NCBI RefSeq assembly: GCF_042661465.1
Contig: NZ_JBHSWE010000001.1
Coordinates: 3,906,001 to 3,970,000 of the forward strand
Direction: 5' to 3'
Length of the DNA: 64,000 nucleotides
From: Marinobacterium_A aestuariivivens
Lineage (GTDB): Bacteria > Pseudomonadota > Gammaproteobacteria > Pseudomonadales > Balneatricaceae
Shown here one piece after another: positions 57,240-64,000 of the stretch. Both the position numbers and the translations under genes were made by a program. How positions within the stretch are numbered: the first letter of the stretch is position 1; every line of letters starts with the position of its first letter. Below the pieces are notes generated by a model that saw only the letters and a list, made by a program, of their open reading frames with translations, had not been told where the DNA came from and did not search any database.

Positions 57240-58199
57240 ATGATCAACAGGCGGATTGCCATCGTCGGCGCGGGCCTGGCCGGTTCGGTGCTGGCGGAAC
57301 GGCTGGCGGGCCAGGGGCACCTGGTTACGGTATTCGAGAAAAGCCGTGGCAGTGGCGGGCGCATGGCATCCGCCCGTATCGAGGCGGCTGTCTGCGACCT
57401 GGGTGTCCCCTGGCTGGAGGCACGCGGAGAGGACTTTCACGACTGGCTGCTGACCCTGGTCTTCGAGGGGGTGCTCGAGCCCTGGAACCCATGCCTCAGG
57501 GACTTCGACGGTGCGCCTTGCGAACAGCGCAACCTGTTCGTCGCCCGTGAAAGCAGCAGTGCACTGACCCGTCGGTTGCTGCACGGCGCCGGTCTTGATA
57601 CCGGCGTTCGGGTCGGGCGCATCGACAGCATTGGCGATGGCGTCGAGCTTTTCGATGACAGTGCGCAAGCGCTTGGCCGCTTCGACTGGGCCTTCGTCGC
57701 GACGCCTGCGCCCCAGGCGGAGCCGTTGCTGGCGACGGTGCCTGCGTTGCGCCGGGCCGCGCAACGGATAGAGACCCGGCCGGCCTGGGTCGTGGCAGCG
57801 CAATGCGGCGTCAGCGATACCGCAGCCGATGTCTATAGCGGCGGTCATGGCTGCTTCGAACAGGTCGTCAACGAAGGCGCCAAGCCCGGACGCCAGCCCG
57901 GTTTGTGGAGGGTGCAGATGACGGCTGACTGGAGCCGGCGGCATCTCGACGCCGAGCCCGGCTGGGTCGTCGAGCAGGCGCGAAACGGGCTCGAGACCCT
58001 GCTCGGTACGCCGCTGGATGTCGGGGAAAGTCGTGCCCACCGCTGGCTCTACAGCCGCAATACCCATGCGGATCTTGGATGCGGTCTCGATCCTGCCGCC
58101 CGCGTCGGCGCCTGCGGCGACTGGCTGCAGGGCGGTGATGCAGAGGGCGCCTGGCACAGCGCCATGGCGCTGGCGGATGCGGTGGAGAACGTGAGTTAA
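57240..58199 (+). CDS. FAD-dependent oxidoreductase, renalase-like
   Basis: A 319-residue flavoprotein. The FAD-binding GxGxxG site is IAIVGAGLAGSVLAERLAGQ at residue 7, and VFEKSRGSGGRMASAR near 31 is the RGxGGR motif of the amine-oxidase/renalase group. HRWLYSRN near 262 and CGDWLQGGDAEGAWHSAMALA near 291 form the C-terminal FAD contact. GGAGGTG precedes the ATG. Renalase-like bacterial enzymes re-oxidise isomeric forms of NAD(P)H; the role here is inferred from motif shape. Confidence 0.78.
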   Translation: MINRRIAIVGAGLAGSVLAERLAGQGHLVTVFEKSRGSGGRMASARIEAAVCDLGVPWLEARGEDFHDWLLTLVFEGVLEPWNPCLRDFDGAPCEQRNLFVARESSSALTRRLLHGAGLDTGVRVGRIDSIGDGVELFDDSAQALGRFDWAFVATPAPQAEPLLATVPALRRAAQRIETRPAWVVAAQCGVSDTAADVYSGGHGCFEQVVNEGAKPGRQPGLWRVQMTADWSRRHLDAEPGWVVEQARNGLETLLGTPLDVGESRAHRWLYSRNTHADLGCGLDPAARVGACGDWLQGGDAEGAWHSAMALADAVENVS

Positions 58200-58299
58200 G
58201 GTCACTCGGAAGTCGTGTTAATAAGCCGGCGAGTCAGGGCCTGACACTCGCCGCTCCTGCGCATCCATGCGCCCGCGGCATACTGTACATCCTGTACAT

Positions 58300-58322
58300 A
58301 AAAAACCGCCCCAGAGGGGCGG
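58300..58322 (-). terminator. Rho-independent terminator, minus strand
   Basis: A 7-bp perfect stem, CCGCCCC/GGGGCGG, with a 3-nt loop, followed on the minus strand by six T residues (58305-58300). It lies about 125 bp past the stop of the amidohydrolase gene and probably ends its transcript. Confidence 0.8.
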
Positions 58323-58446
58323 CAAGAGTACAACGGCTTGAAGATCAAAGAGGCAGATTTCCGTTGATGTGCACAAAAGACTCCGGGATGGGCTTCCCGG
58401 AGCACCGTCCGGCCTGAAGCGGGTACGTGGCTTCAGGCCGGTTGGT

Positions 58447-59684
58447 TCAGAGGATCCCGGCTTCGTTGCGCATCACTTCGAAGAGGATCTGGGCGCCCGA
58501 GGCGATCTGTTCGGGCGTCGAGTATTCGGTTTCGTTGTGGCTGATGCCGCCGACCGATGGCACGAAGATCATCGAGGTGGGTGCCACTGTGGAGATGTTG
58601 ACGGCATCGTGGCCGGCCCCGCTGGTCATCCGGCGGTAGCGGTAGCCGCTTTTGGCCACCACCTTCTCGACGGCCTCGATGCAGCCGCCATCGAAGGCGG
58701 TCGGCGGCGAATCCCAGATCCGCTCGACGCCGACCTCGACGCCGCATTCGCCGGCGATACGGTCGATCAGCGACTGCGCCTGCTGCTCCATCTCTTCCAG
58801 CCCCTCGAGGGTCGCGTTGCGCAGATCCAGGGTGAAGCTCAGATCCCCCGGGATGACATTGCGCGAGGCCTTTGGAATCTTCAGCTCGCCGATGGTGCAG
58901 CGTCCGTCCTGGTCGGCACGCGCCGACGCCAGCTCGATCAGTTCGCCGATCATCCGCGCGCTGGCGCCGAGGGCGTCCTTGCGGTAGTTCATCGGGGTCG
59001 GGCCGGCATGGGCCGAGACGCCCTTGACGCGGACATCGTACCAGCGCATGCCGAGGACGCCGGTGACCACGCCGATCTCCTCGTTCTCGCGCTCCAGCAC
59101 CGGACCCTGTTCGATATGCAGCTCGAAGAACTTGTCGAACCTGCGTGCGCCGACCTCGATATCGCCGTCATAGCCGATTGCCGCCAGGGCATCGCCGAGG
59201 CGGATACCGTCGGCATCGGCCTGATCGAGGGCATAGTCGAGGCTGAACTTGCCGCTGTAGACGCCGGAGGCCACCATGGCCGGTGCGAAGCGCGAGCCTT
59301 CTTCATTGGTCCAGATAACCACTTCGATCGGACGGCGGGTACGTATGCCCTCGTCGTTGAGGGTTCGGATCACCTCGAGGCCGGCGAGGCAGCCGTAGAT
59401 GCCGTCGAACTTGCCGCCGGTCGGCTGGGTATCGAGGTGGCTGCCGGTGGCGATCGGCAGTGCATCGGGATCGCTGCCGGGGCGGCGGGCGTAGATATTG
59501 CCGAGACGGTCGATGCCGATCTCGCAGCCGGCATCCCGGCACCATTTCACGAAGAGGTCGCGCCCTGGCGATCCAGTTCGGTCAAGGCCAGGCGGCAGCA
59601 GCCGCCGGCGTCGGTGGCGCCGATCCCGCCCATCTCCATCAGGCTGTTCCAGATGCGTTGGGCATTGATGTTCTGTGCAGACAT
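58447..59684 (-). CDS. Zn-dependent hydantoinase/carbamoylase-family amidohydrolase (one frameshift)
   Basis: About 412 residues of the M20-type N-carbamoyl-amino-acid / allantoate amidohydrolase group. GSHLDTQPTGGKFDGIYGCLAGLEV (in parts) carries the first metal ligands, VIWTNEEGSRFAPAMVASGV the catalytic Glu, FELHIEQGPVLE another ligand, and SGAGHDAVN and GISHNETE the C-terminal ones. The first 40 residues (MSAQNINAQRIWNSLMEMG) are in a different frame, joined if one G is added at 59563-59565. GAGGAG precedes the ATG at 59684. It likely hydrolyses N-carbamoyl amino acids or ureido compounds. Confidence 0.88.
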
Positions 59685-59882
59685 GGCGTCTCCTCGTTCG
59701 AAATCGGGTTGTAACAGCAGGTAGATCGCTGGGTTGTCGGTCAATATAAGAGGCGCCCCGAGGGTTCCGCCATACCCACTCGGGGATAGCCCGAACCGGT
59801 GCCGGACCCGAAATACCTCCTGCGGCATATACAGGCGCCGGGCACTTCGACGTAGACTGGAGTTCAATGACTGCAGCTGTAC

Positions 59883-60040
59883 GTATTGACCCGGCGGGTC
59901 AATACATGAAACAGGGATGCTTCATCATTGGCCGCAGGCCAATGCGAACGCCACGAAAGCCAGCATGTCCGCGCACCTGCGCCAGCTTTTGTGGTGTGAT
60001 CGACAACCAGGTAGGGAACCTGGTTGTCAGCCAGGTTAAT
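59883..60040 (+). repeat. Five-hairpin dispersed element, copy C
   Basis: Hairpins: 59883-59905 (10 bp, GTATTGACCC/GGGTCAATAC), 59907-59924 (7-bp stem with one mismatch), 59926-59944 (8 bp, CATTGGCC/GGCCAATG), 59948-59997 (13 bp with two G-U pairs) and 60002-60028 (11 bp, GACAACCAGGT/ACCTGGTTGTC, loop AGGGA), then CCAGGTTAAT. The copy ends 13 bp before the aldehyde dehydrogenase ATG; AAGGTGAG, the ribosome-binding site, follows it directly. Confidence 0.88.
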
Positions 60041-60053
60041 AAAAGGTGAGAGT

Positions 60054-61546
60054 ATGGCGAAGAAAAGCTACGACGACTGGAAGGCGCTGGCCGAGACCCT
60101 GAAGTTTCGCGATCAGGCCTGGATCAACGGGCGGTATCAGGCCGCGCTGAGCGGCGAGACCTTCCGCAGCGTCAATCCGGCCACCGAGCAGTTGCTGGCC
60201 GAGGTCGCCGCCTGCGATGCACCCGATGTCGACATTGCCGTACGCAATGCCCGCGAGACCTTCGGCAGCGGCGTCTGGTCGGAGCGTTCGCCGGCGGCGC
60301 GCAAGAAGGTGCTGCTCAAGCTCGCCGGGCTGCTGGAGCAGCACCGTGACGAATTCGCGCTGCTCGATACCCTCGATATGGGCAAGTCGATCAGCGAGTC
60401 CAGCGGCCTCGATATCCCGTCCAGCATCGGCTGCTGGCGCTGGACCGCCGAGGCGGTCGACAAGGTCTATGGCGAGATCGCGCCGACCGGCAACGATGCG
60501 CTGGCGCTGATGACCCGCGAGCCGATCGGCGTGGTCGGTGCCATCGTGCCCTGGAACTATCCGCTGATGATGGCGACCTGGAAGCTGGCGCCGGCACTGG
60601 CCGCCGGCAACTCGGTGGTACTGAAACCTTCGGAGAAATCGCCGCTGAGCGCGCTGCGCCTGGCGGAGCTTGCGCAGCAGGCGGGCCTGCCCGATGGGGT
60701 GCTCAATGTGCTGCCGGGCTTCGGCCACACCGCCGGCAAGGCGCTGGCGCTGCACATGGATGTCGATGTGCTGGTGTTCACCGGCTCCACCCGCGTGGCC
60801 GGGATGCTGATGGAATATGCCGGCCAGTCCAATCTCAAGCGGGTCTGGCTCGAGGCCGGCGGCAAGTCGCCGAATATCGTCTTCGATGACTGCGACGATA
60901 TCCGCGAAGCGGCCGCCAACACCGCGGCGGCGATCTTCTCGAACCAGGGCGAGGTCTGCATCGCCGCCTCGAGGCTCTATCTGCAAAAGGGCATCAGAGA
61001 CCGGTTCCTGGCCGCCCTGCGGGACGCGACCAAAGCCTTCCAGCCGGGGGATCCGCTGGATCCGGCGACGACGATGGGACCGTTGGTCGATGGCGCCCAG
61101 CTCGATACCGTCAATCGCTATATCGAGTCCGCCCTCGCCGAAGGGGGACAACTGCTCAGCGGCGGTACCAGGGCCCACCGGGAAGGGAGGGGTACTATTC
61201 CCAGCCGACCATCATCACCGGCGCTCATAACGGGATGACTTTCGTGCGGGAGGAGATCTTCGGTCCGGTACTGGCGGTGTGCGAGTTCGAGACCGAGGAG
61301 GAGGCGGTTCGTCTGGCCAACGACAGCGCCTACGGCCTCGGTGCCAGTGTCTGGACCTCGAACCTCAAGCGCGCCCACCGTGTCAGTCGCAGGATCCAGA
61401 GCGGCATGGTCTGGGTCAACGGCTGGGGCGACGGCGACCAGACCGTGCCGTTCGGCGGCGTCAAGGGCTCCGGCAACGGCCGTGACAAGTCGCTGCATGC
61501 GCTGGAGAAATATACCGAGCTGAAGACCATCTGGATCCGGCTGTAA
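60054..61546 (+). CDS. Aldehyde dehydrogenase, PuuC/betaine-aldehyde type (one frameshift)
   Basis: About 498 residues in two frames. The first has PWNYPLMMATWKLAPALAAGN near residue 164, the general base Glu in WLEAGGKSPNI near 265 and catalytic Cys in FSNQGEVCIAASRLY near 299. The break is at four G (61189-61192); a fifth gives GYYSQPTIITGAHNGMTFVREEIFGPVL (in parts) and the C-terminus. Closest in feel to gamma-glutamyl-gamma-aminobutyraldehyde dehydrogenases. The class III aminotransferase gene nearby supports a role in polyamine or amine breakdown. AAGGTGAG is 4 bases before ATG, and the repeat element ends just before that. Confidence 0.9.
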
Positions 61547-61566
61547 AAAACGTTTTCCCGTCAATG

Positions 61567-61602
61567 AAAAGGGGCGCTGCCATCCGGCCGCGCCCCTTTT
61601 TT
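61567..61602 (+). terminator. Rho-independent terminator after the aldehyde dehydrogenase gene
   Basis: AAAAGGGGCGC pairs with GCGCCCCTTTT across an 11-nt loop, followed by more T residues. It lies 21 bp past the stop of the aldehyde dehydrogenase gene. The remaining 230 bp to the LuxR gene show nothing recognisable. Confidence 0.85.
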
Positions 61603-61833
61603 CGTTGCTTGCCTGCGCACGGACCGGAGGGTGGGTGCAGCGATGCATCCCGATGAACTGGAACCTGTTCCGCGTTGTGAGTGCATCGCGGAACCCGCCA
61701 TATCGATCGTATTGCAGATCGATTGGTCGCGGATGGCATTGTGGCGATGGGTTGCACGAGGCCCCGACTGTGTCAGCAGCGGATATTGGGTGCCGCGGCG
61801 TCGTTCCAACCATCCTACCTGTGACGCGTGCCG

Positions 61834-62643
61834 TTAACCATTCGCCAGGCTGGTGAGGTGGCCCAGGAACATCGAGAACAGTTCCGACTGGGTCGAGGTG
61901 TTGAGGCGTGCGTGGATGTTCTTGCGGTGGACCTTGACGGTGCCGGCGCTGATGTCGAGCAGCTGGGCGATCGATTTCGACGAATGGCCCTGCAGGATCA
62001 GCCCGGTGATCTCCTGTTCGCGCTTGGTCAGCACGCCGCTGCCGAAGGTCGAGAGGGCATATTCCATCGAGTTCCTGGCCTGTTCGTCGTGAACATATTC
62101 CGACGACTGGGCGATCCAGAACTGGTGCACCAAGGCACTGATTACCGGGAAAACACTGTTGAGCGTATTGCGTTCGGCGCGGGTGATCGAACCGAGGCTC
62201 GACTTGCGTCCCAGCGACACCGTGAACACCACGTCGTTTTCCAGCGGCACGATCAGGATGATCTCGTCCACCAGGTCGAATTCGTGATAGCAGCTGCGGT
62301 AATACTCGGTGCTTTCGAAGGAATCCGGCGCGATCTCGCGCAGCCGGTAGACGCCGCCGTTGACGCCATTGCGGATGGCATTGAACAGCGGATCGAGGAT
62401 ATAGACCTCGTTGATGTATTTCGCCAGGGTGGCGCTCATGCGCTGCGGGTGGTCGCTGAGCACGACGATCGGCTTGAAGCTGTGCTTGTAGGTGGCGACC
62501 AGGATAGTGTCGAAACTGACGAGATGTTTCAGCGTCTCGTGGAGAACCTCCGGGAAATTGCGCATCCGGATATGGTCGATCAGCGCGGCGAGATCCCGGT
62601 GCCAGCTCTGTGAGGGTGAAATGCCGAGGCCGACTTTGTTCAT
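61834..62643 (-). CDS. LuxR-family transcriptional regulator
   Basis: A 269-residue regulator. The N-terminal 190 residues form a GAF-like or unclassified sensor domain (FPEVLHETLKHLVSFDTILVATY). A LuxR-type helix-turn-helix follows at about 203-262 (LTKREQEITGLILQGHSSKSIAQLLDISAGTVKVHRKNIHARLNTSTQSELF, in parts). No receiver domain is present, so it is not a classical response regulator, and the sensor does not look like an acyl-homoserine-lactone domain. It is divergent from the aminotransferase gene across 135 bp and probably controls it. Confidence 0.85.
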   Translation of the reverse strand: MNKVGLGISPSQSWHRDLAALIDHIRMRNFPEVLHETLKHLVSFDTILVATYKHSFKPIVVLSDHPQRMSATLAKYINEVYILDPLFNAIRNGVNGGVYRLREIAPDSFESTEYYRSCYHEFDLVDEIILIVPLENDVVFTVSLGRKSSLGSITRAERNTLNSVFPVISALVHQFWIAQSSEYVHDEQARNSMEYALSTFGSGVLTKREQEITGLILQGHSSKSIAQLLDISAGTVKVHRKNIHARLNTSTQSELFSMFLGHLTSLANG

Positions 62644-62778
62644 CTGTTTTTCAGCTATCCCTTCGGGGGTATGGATGGGTTTTTCGCCCTGGTAGTACTT
62701 TAGGACACATGGACAAGGGGGTGGCGAAAACGTCATCCGGCACCACTTTATAACGCAGAACACCGCGAGGCAATTCAC

Positions 62779-64000
62779 ATGGCTTTGGATATCAACAAGC
62801 TCTGGGAACAGGACAAGGCGCACTTCGTTCATCCCTTTACCGACTTCTCGGTCTTCCACGAGGAGGGCTGCGATATTATTACCGAAAGCCGTGGCGAATA
62901 TGTTTTCGACGGCAAGGGCAACCAATATCTCGACGGCATCGCCGGCCTCTGGTGCGTGAATATCGGTCACGGCCGCAGGGAAATGGGGCAGGTCATGGCC
63001 GAGCAGGCCGAGCGCATGGCCTATTACTCGCCGTTCAACAACCTGTCGAACGTCCCGGCTACGCAGCTTGCGGCCAAGCTGGCGGAACTGGCCCCGGCGA
63101 ACCTGAACCATGTCTTCTACAGCTGTGGCGGCTCGGTGGCGAACGACACCACCATCCGCATTATCCACTACTACTTCAACCAGCTGGGCAAGCAGGACAA
63201 GAAGATCATCATTTCGCGCGACAACGGCTATCACGGCACCACCTACGTGTCCGCGACCCTGACCGGTATCGAGTGCAACAACTGGGGCTTCGATACCGCC
63301 CATCAGTTCGTGCACCACGTCAAGGAAGCCAACTGCTACCGCCGTCCCGAAGGCATGAGCGAAGCCGAGTACTGCGACTACCTGGTCGAGGACTTCGAGA
63401 ACAGCATCCGGGAACTGGGTGGTGAAGAGAAGGTCGCGGCCTTCATCGCCGAGCCGATCATGGGCGCCGGCGGCGTGCTGGTGGCACCCGAGGGTTATCA
63501 CCGTCGCATGTACGACATCTGCAAGAAGTACGGCATGCTCTATATCTCCGACGAGGTGGTCACCGCCTTCGGCCGCCTGGGCCATTTCTTCGCCTCGGAA
63601 GACGTCTTCGGCATCCAGCCCGACATCATCAACTGTGCCAAGGGCCTGACCTCCGGCTACATCCCGCTCGGCGCGACCCTGCTGAGCGACGAGATCTACG
63701 AGGTGATCAGCAAGCCGCAGCGCGACGGCGCCGTCTTCAGCACCGGCTACACCTATTCCGGTCACCCGGTGGCCTGCGCCGCGGCGCTGAAGAATATCGA
63801 GATCATGGAGCGCGAGAACATCTGCGGCAACGTGCGCGAGGTCGGCCCCTATCTCGAGCAGCAACTGGCGACGCTGAAGGACCTGCCGATCGTCGGCGAC
63901 GTGCGCGGCAGCCACTTCATGATGTGCATCGAGAGCGTGGCGGACAAGGAAACCAAGGCGCTGCTGCCGCTGGAGGCCAATGTCGGCAAGCGCATCGCCG
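62779..64000 (+). CDS. Class III PLP-dependent aminotransferase, partial (omega-aminotransferase / SpuC-like)
   Basis: The first 407 residues are present; the gene runs off the window. ESRGEYVFDGKGNQYLDGIAGLWCVNIGHGRREM (in parts) is the family N-terminus; YSCGGSVANDTTIRI near 114 and DNGYHGTTYVSATLTG near 150 follow; ISDEVVTAFGRLGHFFA near 256 contains the cofactor Asp, and INCAKGLTSGYIPLGA near 284 the PLP lysine. Putrescine- or beta-alanine-pyruvate aminotransferases look like this. The nearby aldehyde dehydrogenase and divergent LuxR regulator suggest an amine-degradation locus. Confidence 0.9.
   Translation, partial: MALDINKLWEQDKAHFVHPFTDFSVFHEEGCDIITESRGEYVFDGKGNQYLDGIAGLWCVNIGHGRREMGQVMAEQAERMAYYSPFNNLSNVPATQLAAKLAELAPANLNHVFYSCGGSVANDTTIRIIHYYFNQLGKQDKKIIISRDNGYHGTTYVSATLTGIECNNWGFDTAHQFVHHVKEANCYRRPEGMSEAEYCDYLVEDFENSIRELGGEEKVAAFIAEPIMGAGGVLVAPEGYHRRMYDICKKYGMLYISDEVVTAFGRLGHFFASEDVFGIQPDIINCAKGLTSGYIPLGATLLSDEIYEVISKPQRDGAVFSTGYTYSGHPVACAAALKNIEIMERENICGNVREVGPYLEQQLATLKDLPIVGDVRGSHFMMCIESVADKETKALLPLEANVGKRIA

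Noticed and set aside
59867..60049. Short open frame (60 codons) translated through repeat copy C
   Set aside because: It is read through five hairpins whose stems covary without regard to codon positions, so RNA/DNA structure and not protein is conserved.
1..64000. tRNA or rRNA genes
   Set aside because: No T-loop/acceptor-stem pattern or rRNA-like stretch was noticed when reading both strands; a tRNAscan run would be decisive.

Overview
The window is 64 kb of high-GC chromosomal DNA from what looks like a free-living, probably aquatic, gammaproteobacterium. The gene set supports this: opgG-opgH glucan synthesis, a BtsSR-like pair beside a CstA carrier, DUF2956, an imelysin iron operon, YbbA/YbbP, and a B12 operon behind a cobalamin riboswitch. 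I saw no rRNA, tRNA, CRISPR array, prophage or intact insertion sequence. Assignment to a genus is not possible from the sequence alone.

Layout. 0.2-8.8 kb: tctB-tctA tricarboxylate carrier genes, then three genes that together resemble ATP-citrate lyase, then a MaeB-type malic enzyme; this reads as citrate (or related acid) import, cleavage to acetyl-CoA plus oxaloacetate, and C4-to-pyruvate conversion. 9.0-13.1 kb: opgG, a small gene, opgH, then REP-like repeats. 13.2-17.4 kb: a di-haem peroxidase behind a Fur-box-like promoter, a Tat-type multicopper oxidase, and a PsiE-like protein. 17.6-20.8 kb: YbbA/YbbP-type ABC transporter. 21.2-24.1 kb: a Rieske oxygenase / VOC / cupin catabolic operon. 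24.3-27.6 kb: two c-di-GMP enzymes. 28-33.5 kb: a fatty-acid-hydroxylase-like protein and a pyruvate-type carrier with its two-component system. 33.6-37.7 kb: small conserved proteins, an AT-richer DUF1571 gene, a monooxygenase, an AraC regulator and a LysE exporter. 37.9-42.9 kb: a Fur-box-preceded iron operon (imelysin, di-haem DUF1111 protein, second imelysin, DUF1513). 43-46.5 kb: an AraC regulator and a FadB/FadJ-like protein. 46.6-54.1 kb: cobalamin riboswitch, btuB, a membrane protein, cobO, bluB, cobD, cobC, cobQ. 54.3-64 kb: DUF2956, a hydrolase, membrane proteins, an FAD oxidoreductase, a carbamoylase-type amidohydrolase, an aldehyde dehydrogenase, a LuxR regulator and a partial class III aminotransferase.

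Two observations cut across the regions. First, a dispersed element of about 155-160 bp occurs three times (24147-24305 inverted, 34298-34451, 59883-60040). Each copy is a string of five hairpins. Stem bases differ between copies in paired, compensating ways, while a 10-nt bulge and the loops stay the same. I do not recognise it as a named family, and it is the best candidate here for something undescribed.

Second, at least thirteen genes are broken by what looks like one missing base, usually in a G or C run (PsiE, YbbP twice, hydroxylase, DUF1111, imelysin, FadB, CobD, CobC, CobQ, DUF2956, hydrolase, amidohydrolase, aldehyde dehydrogenase). In each case the second frame continues the same protein. 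The simplest reading is homopolymer undercalling in the assembly, so I annotate these as single genes with a frameshift rather than as true pseudogenes.
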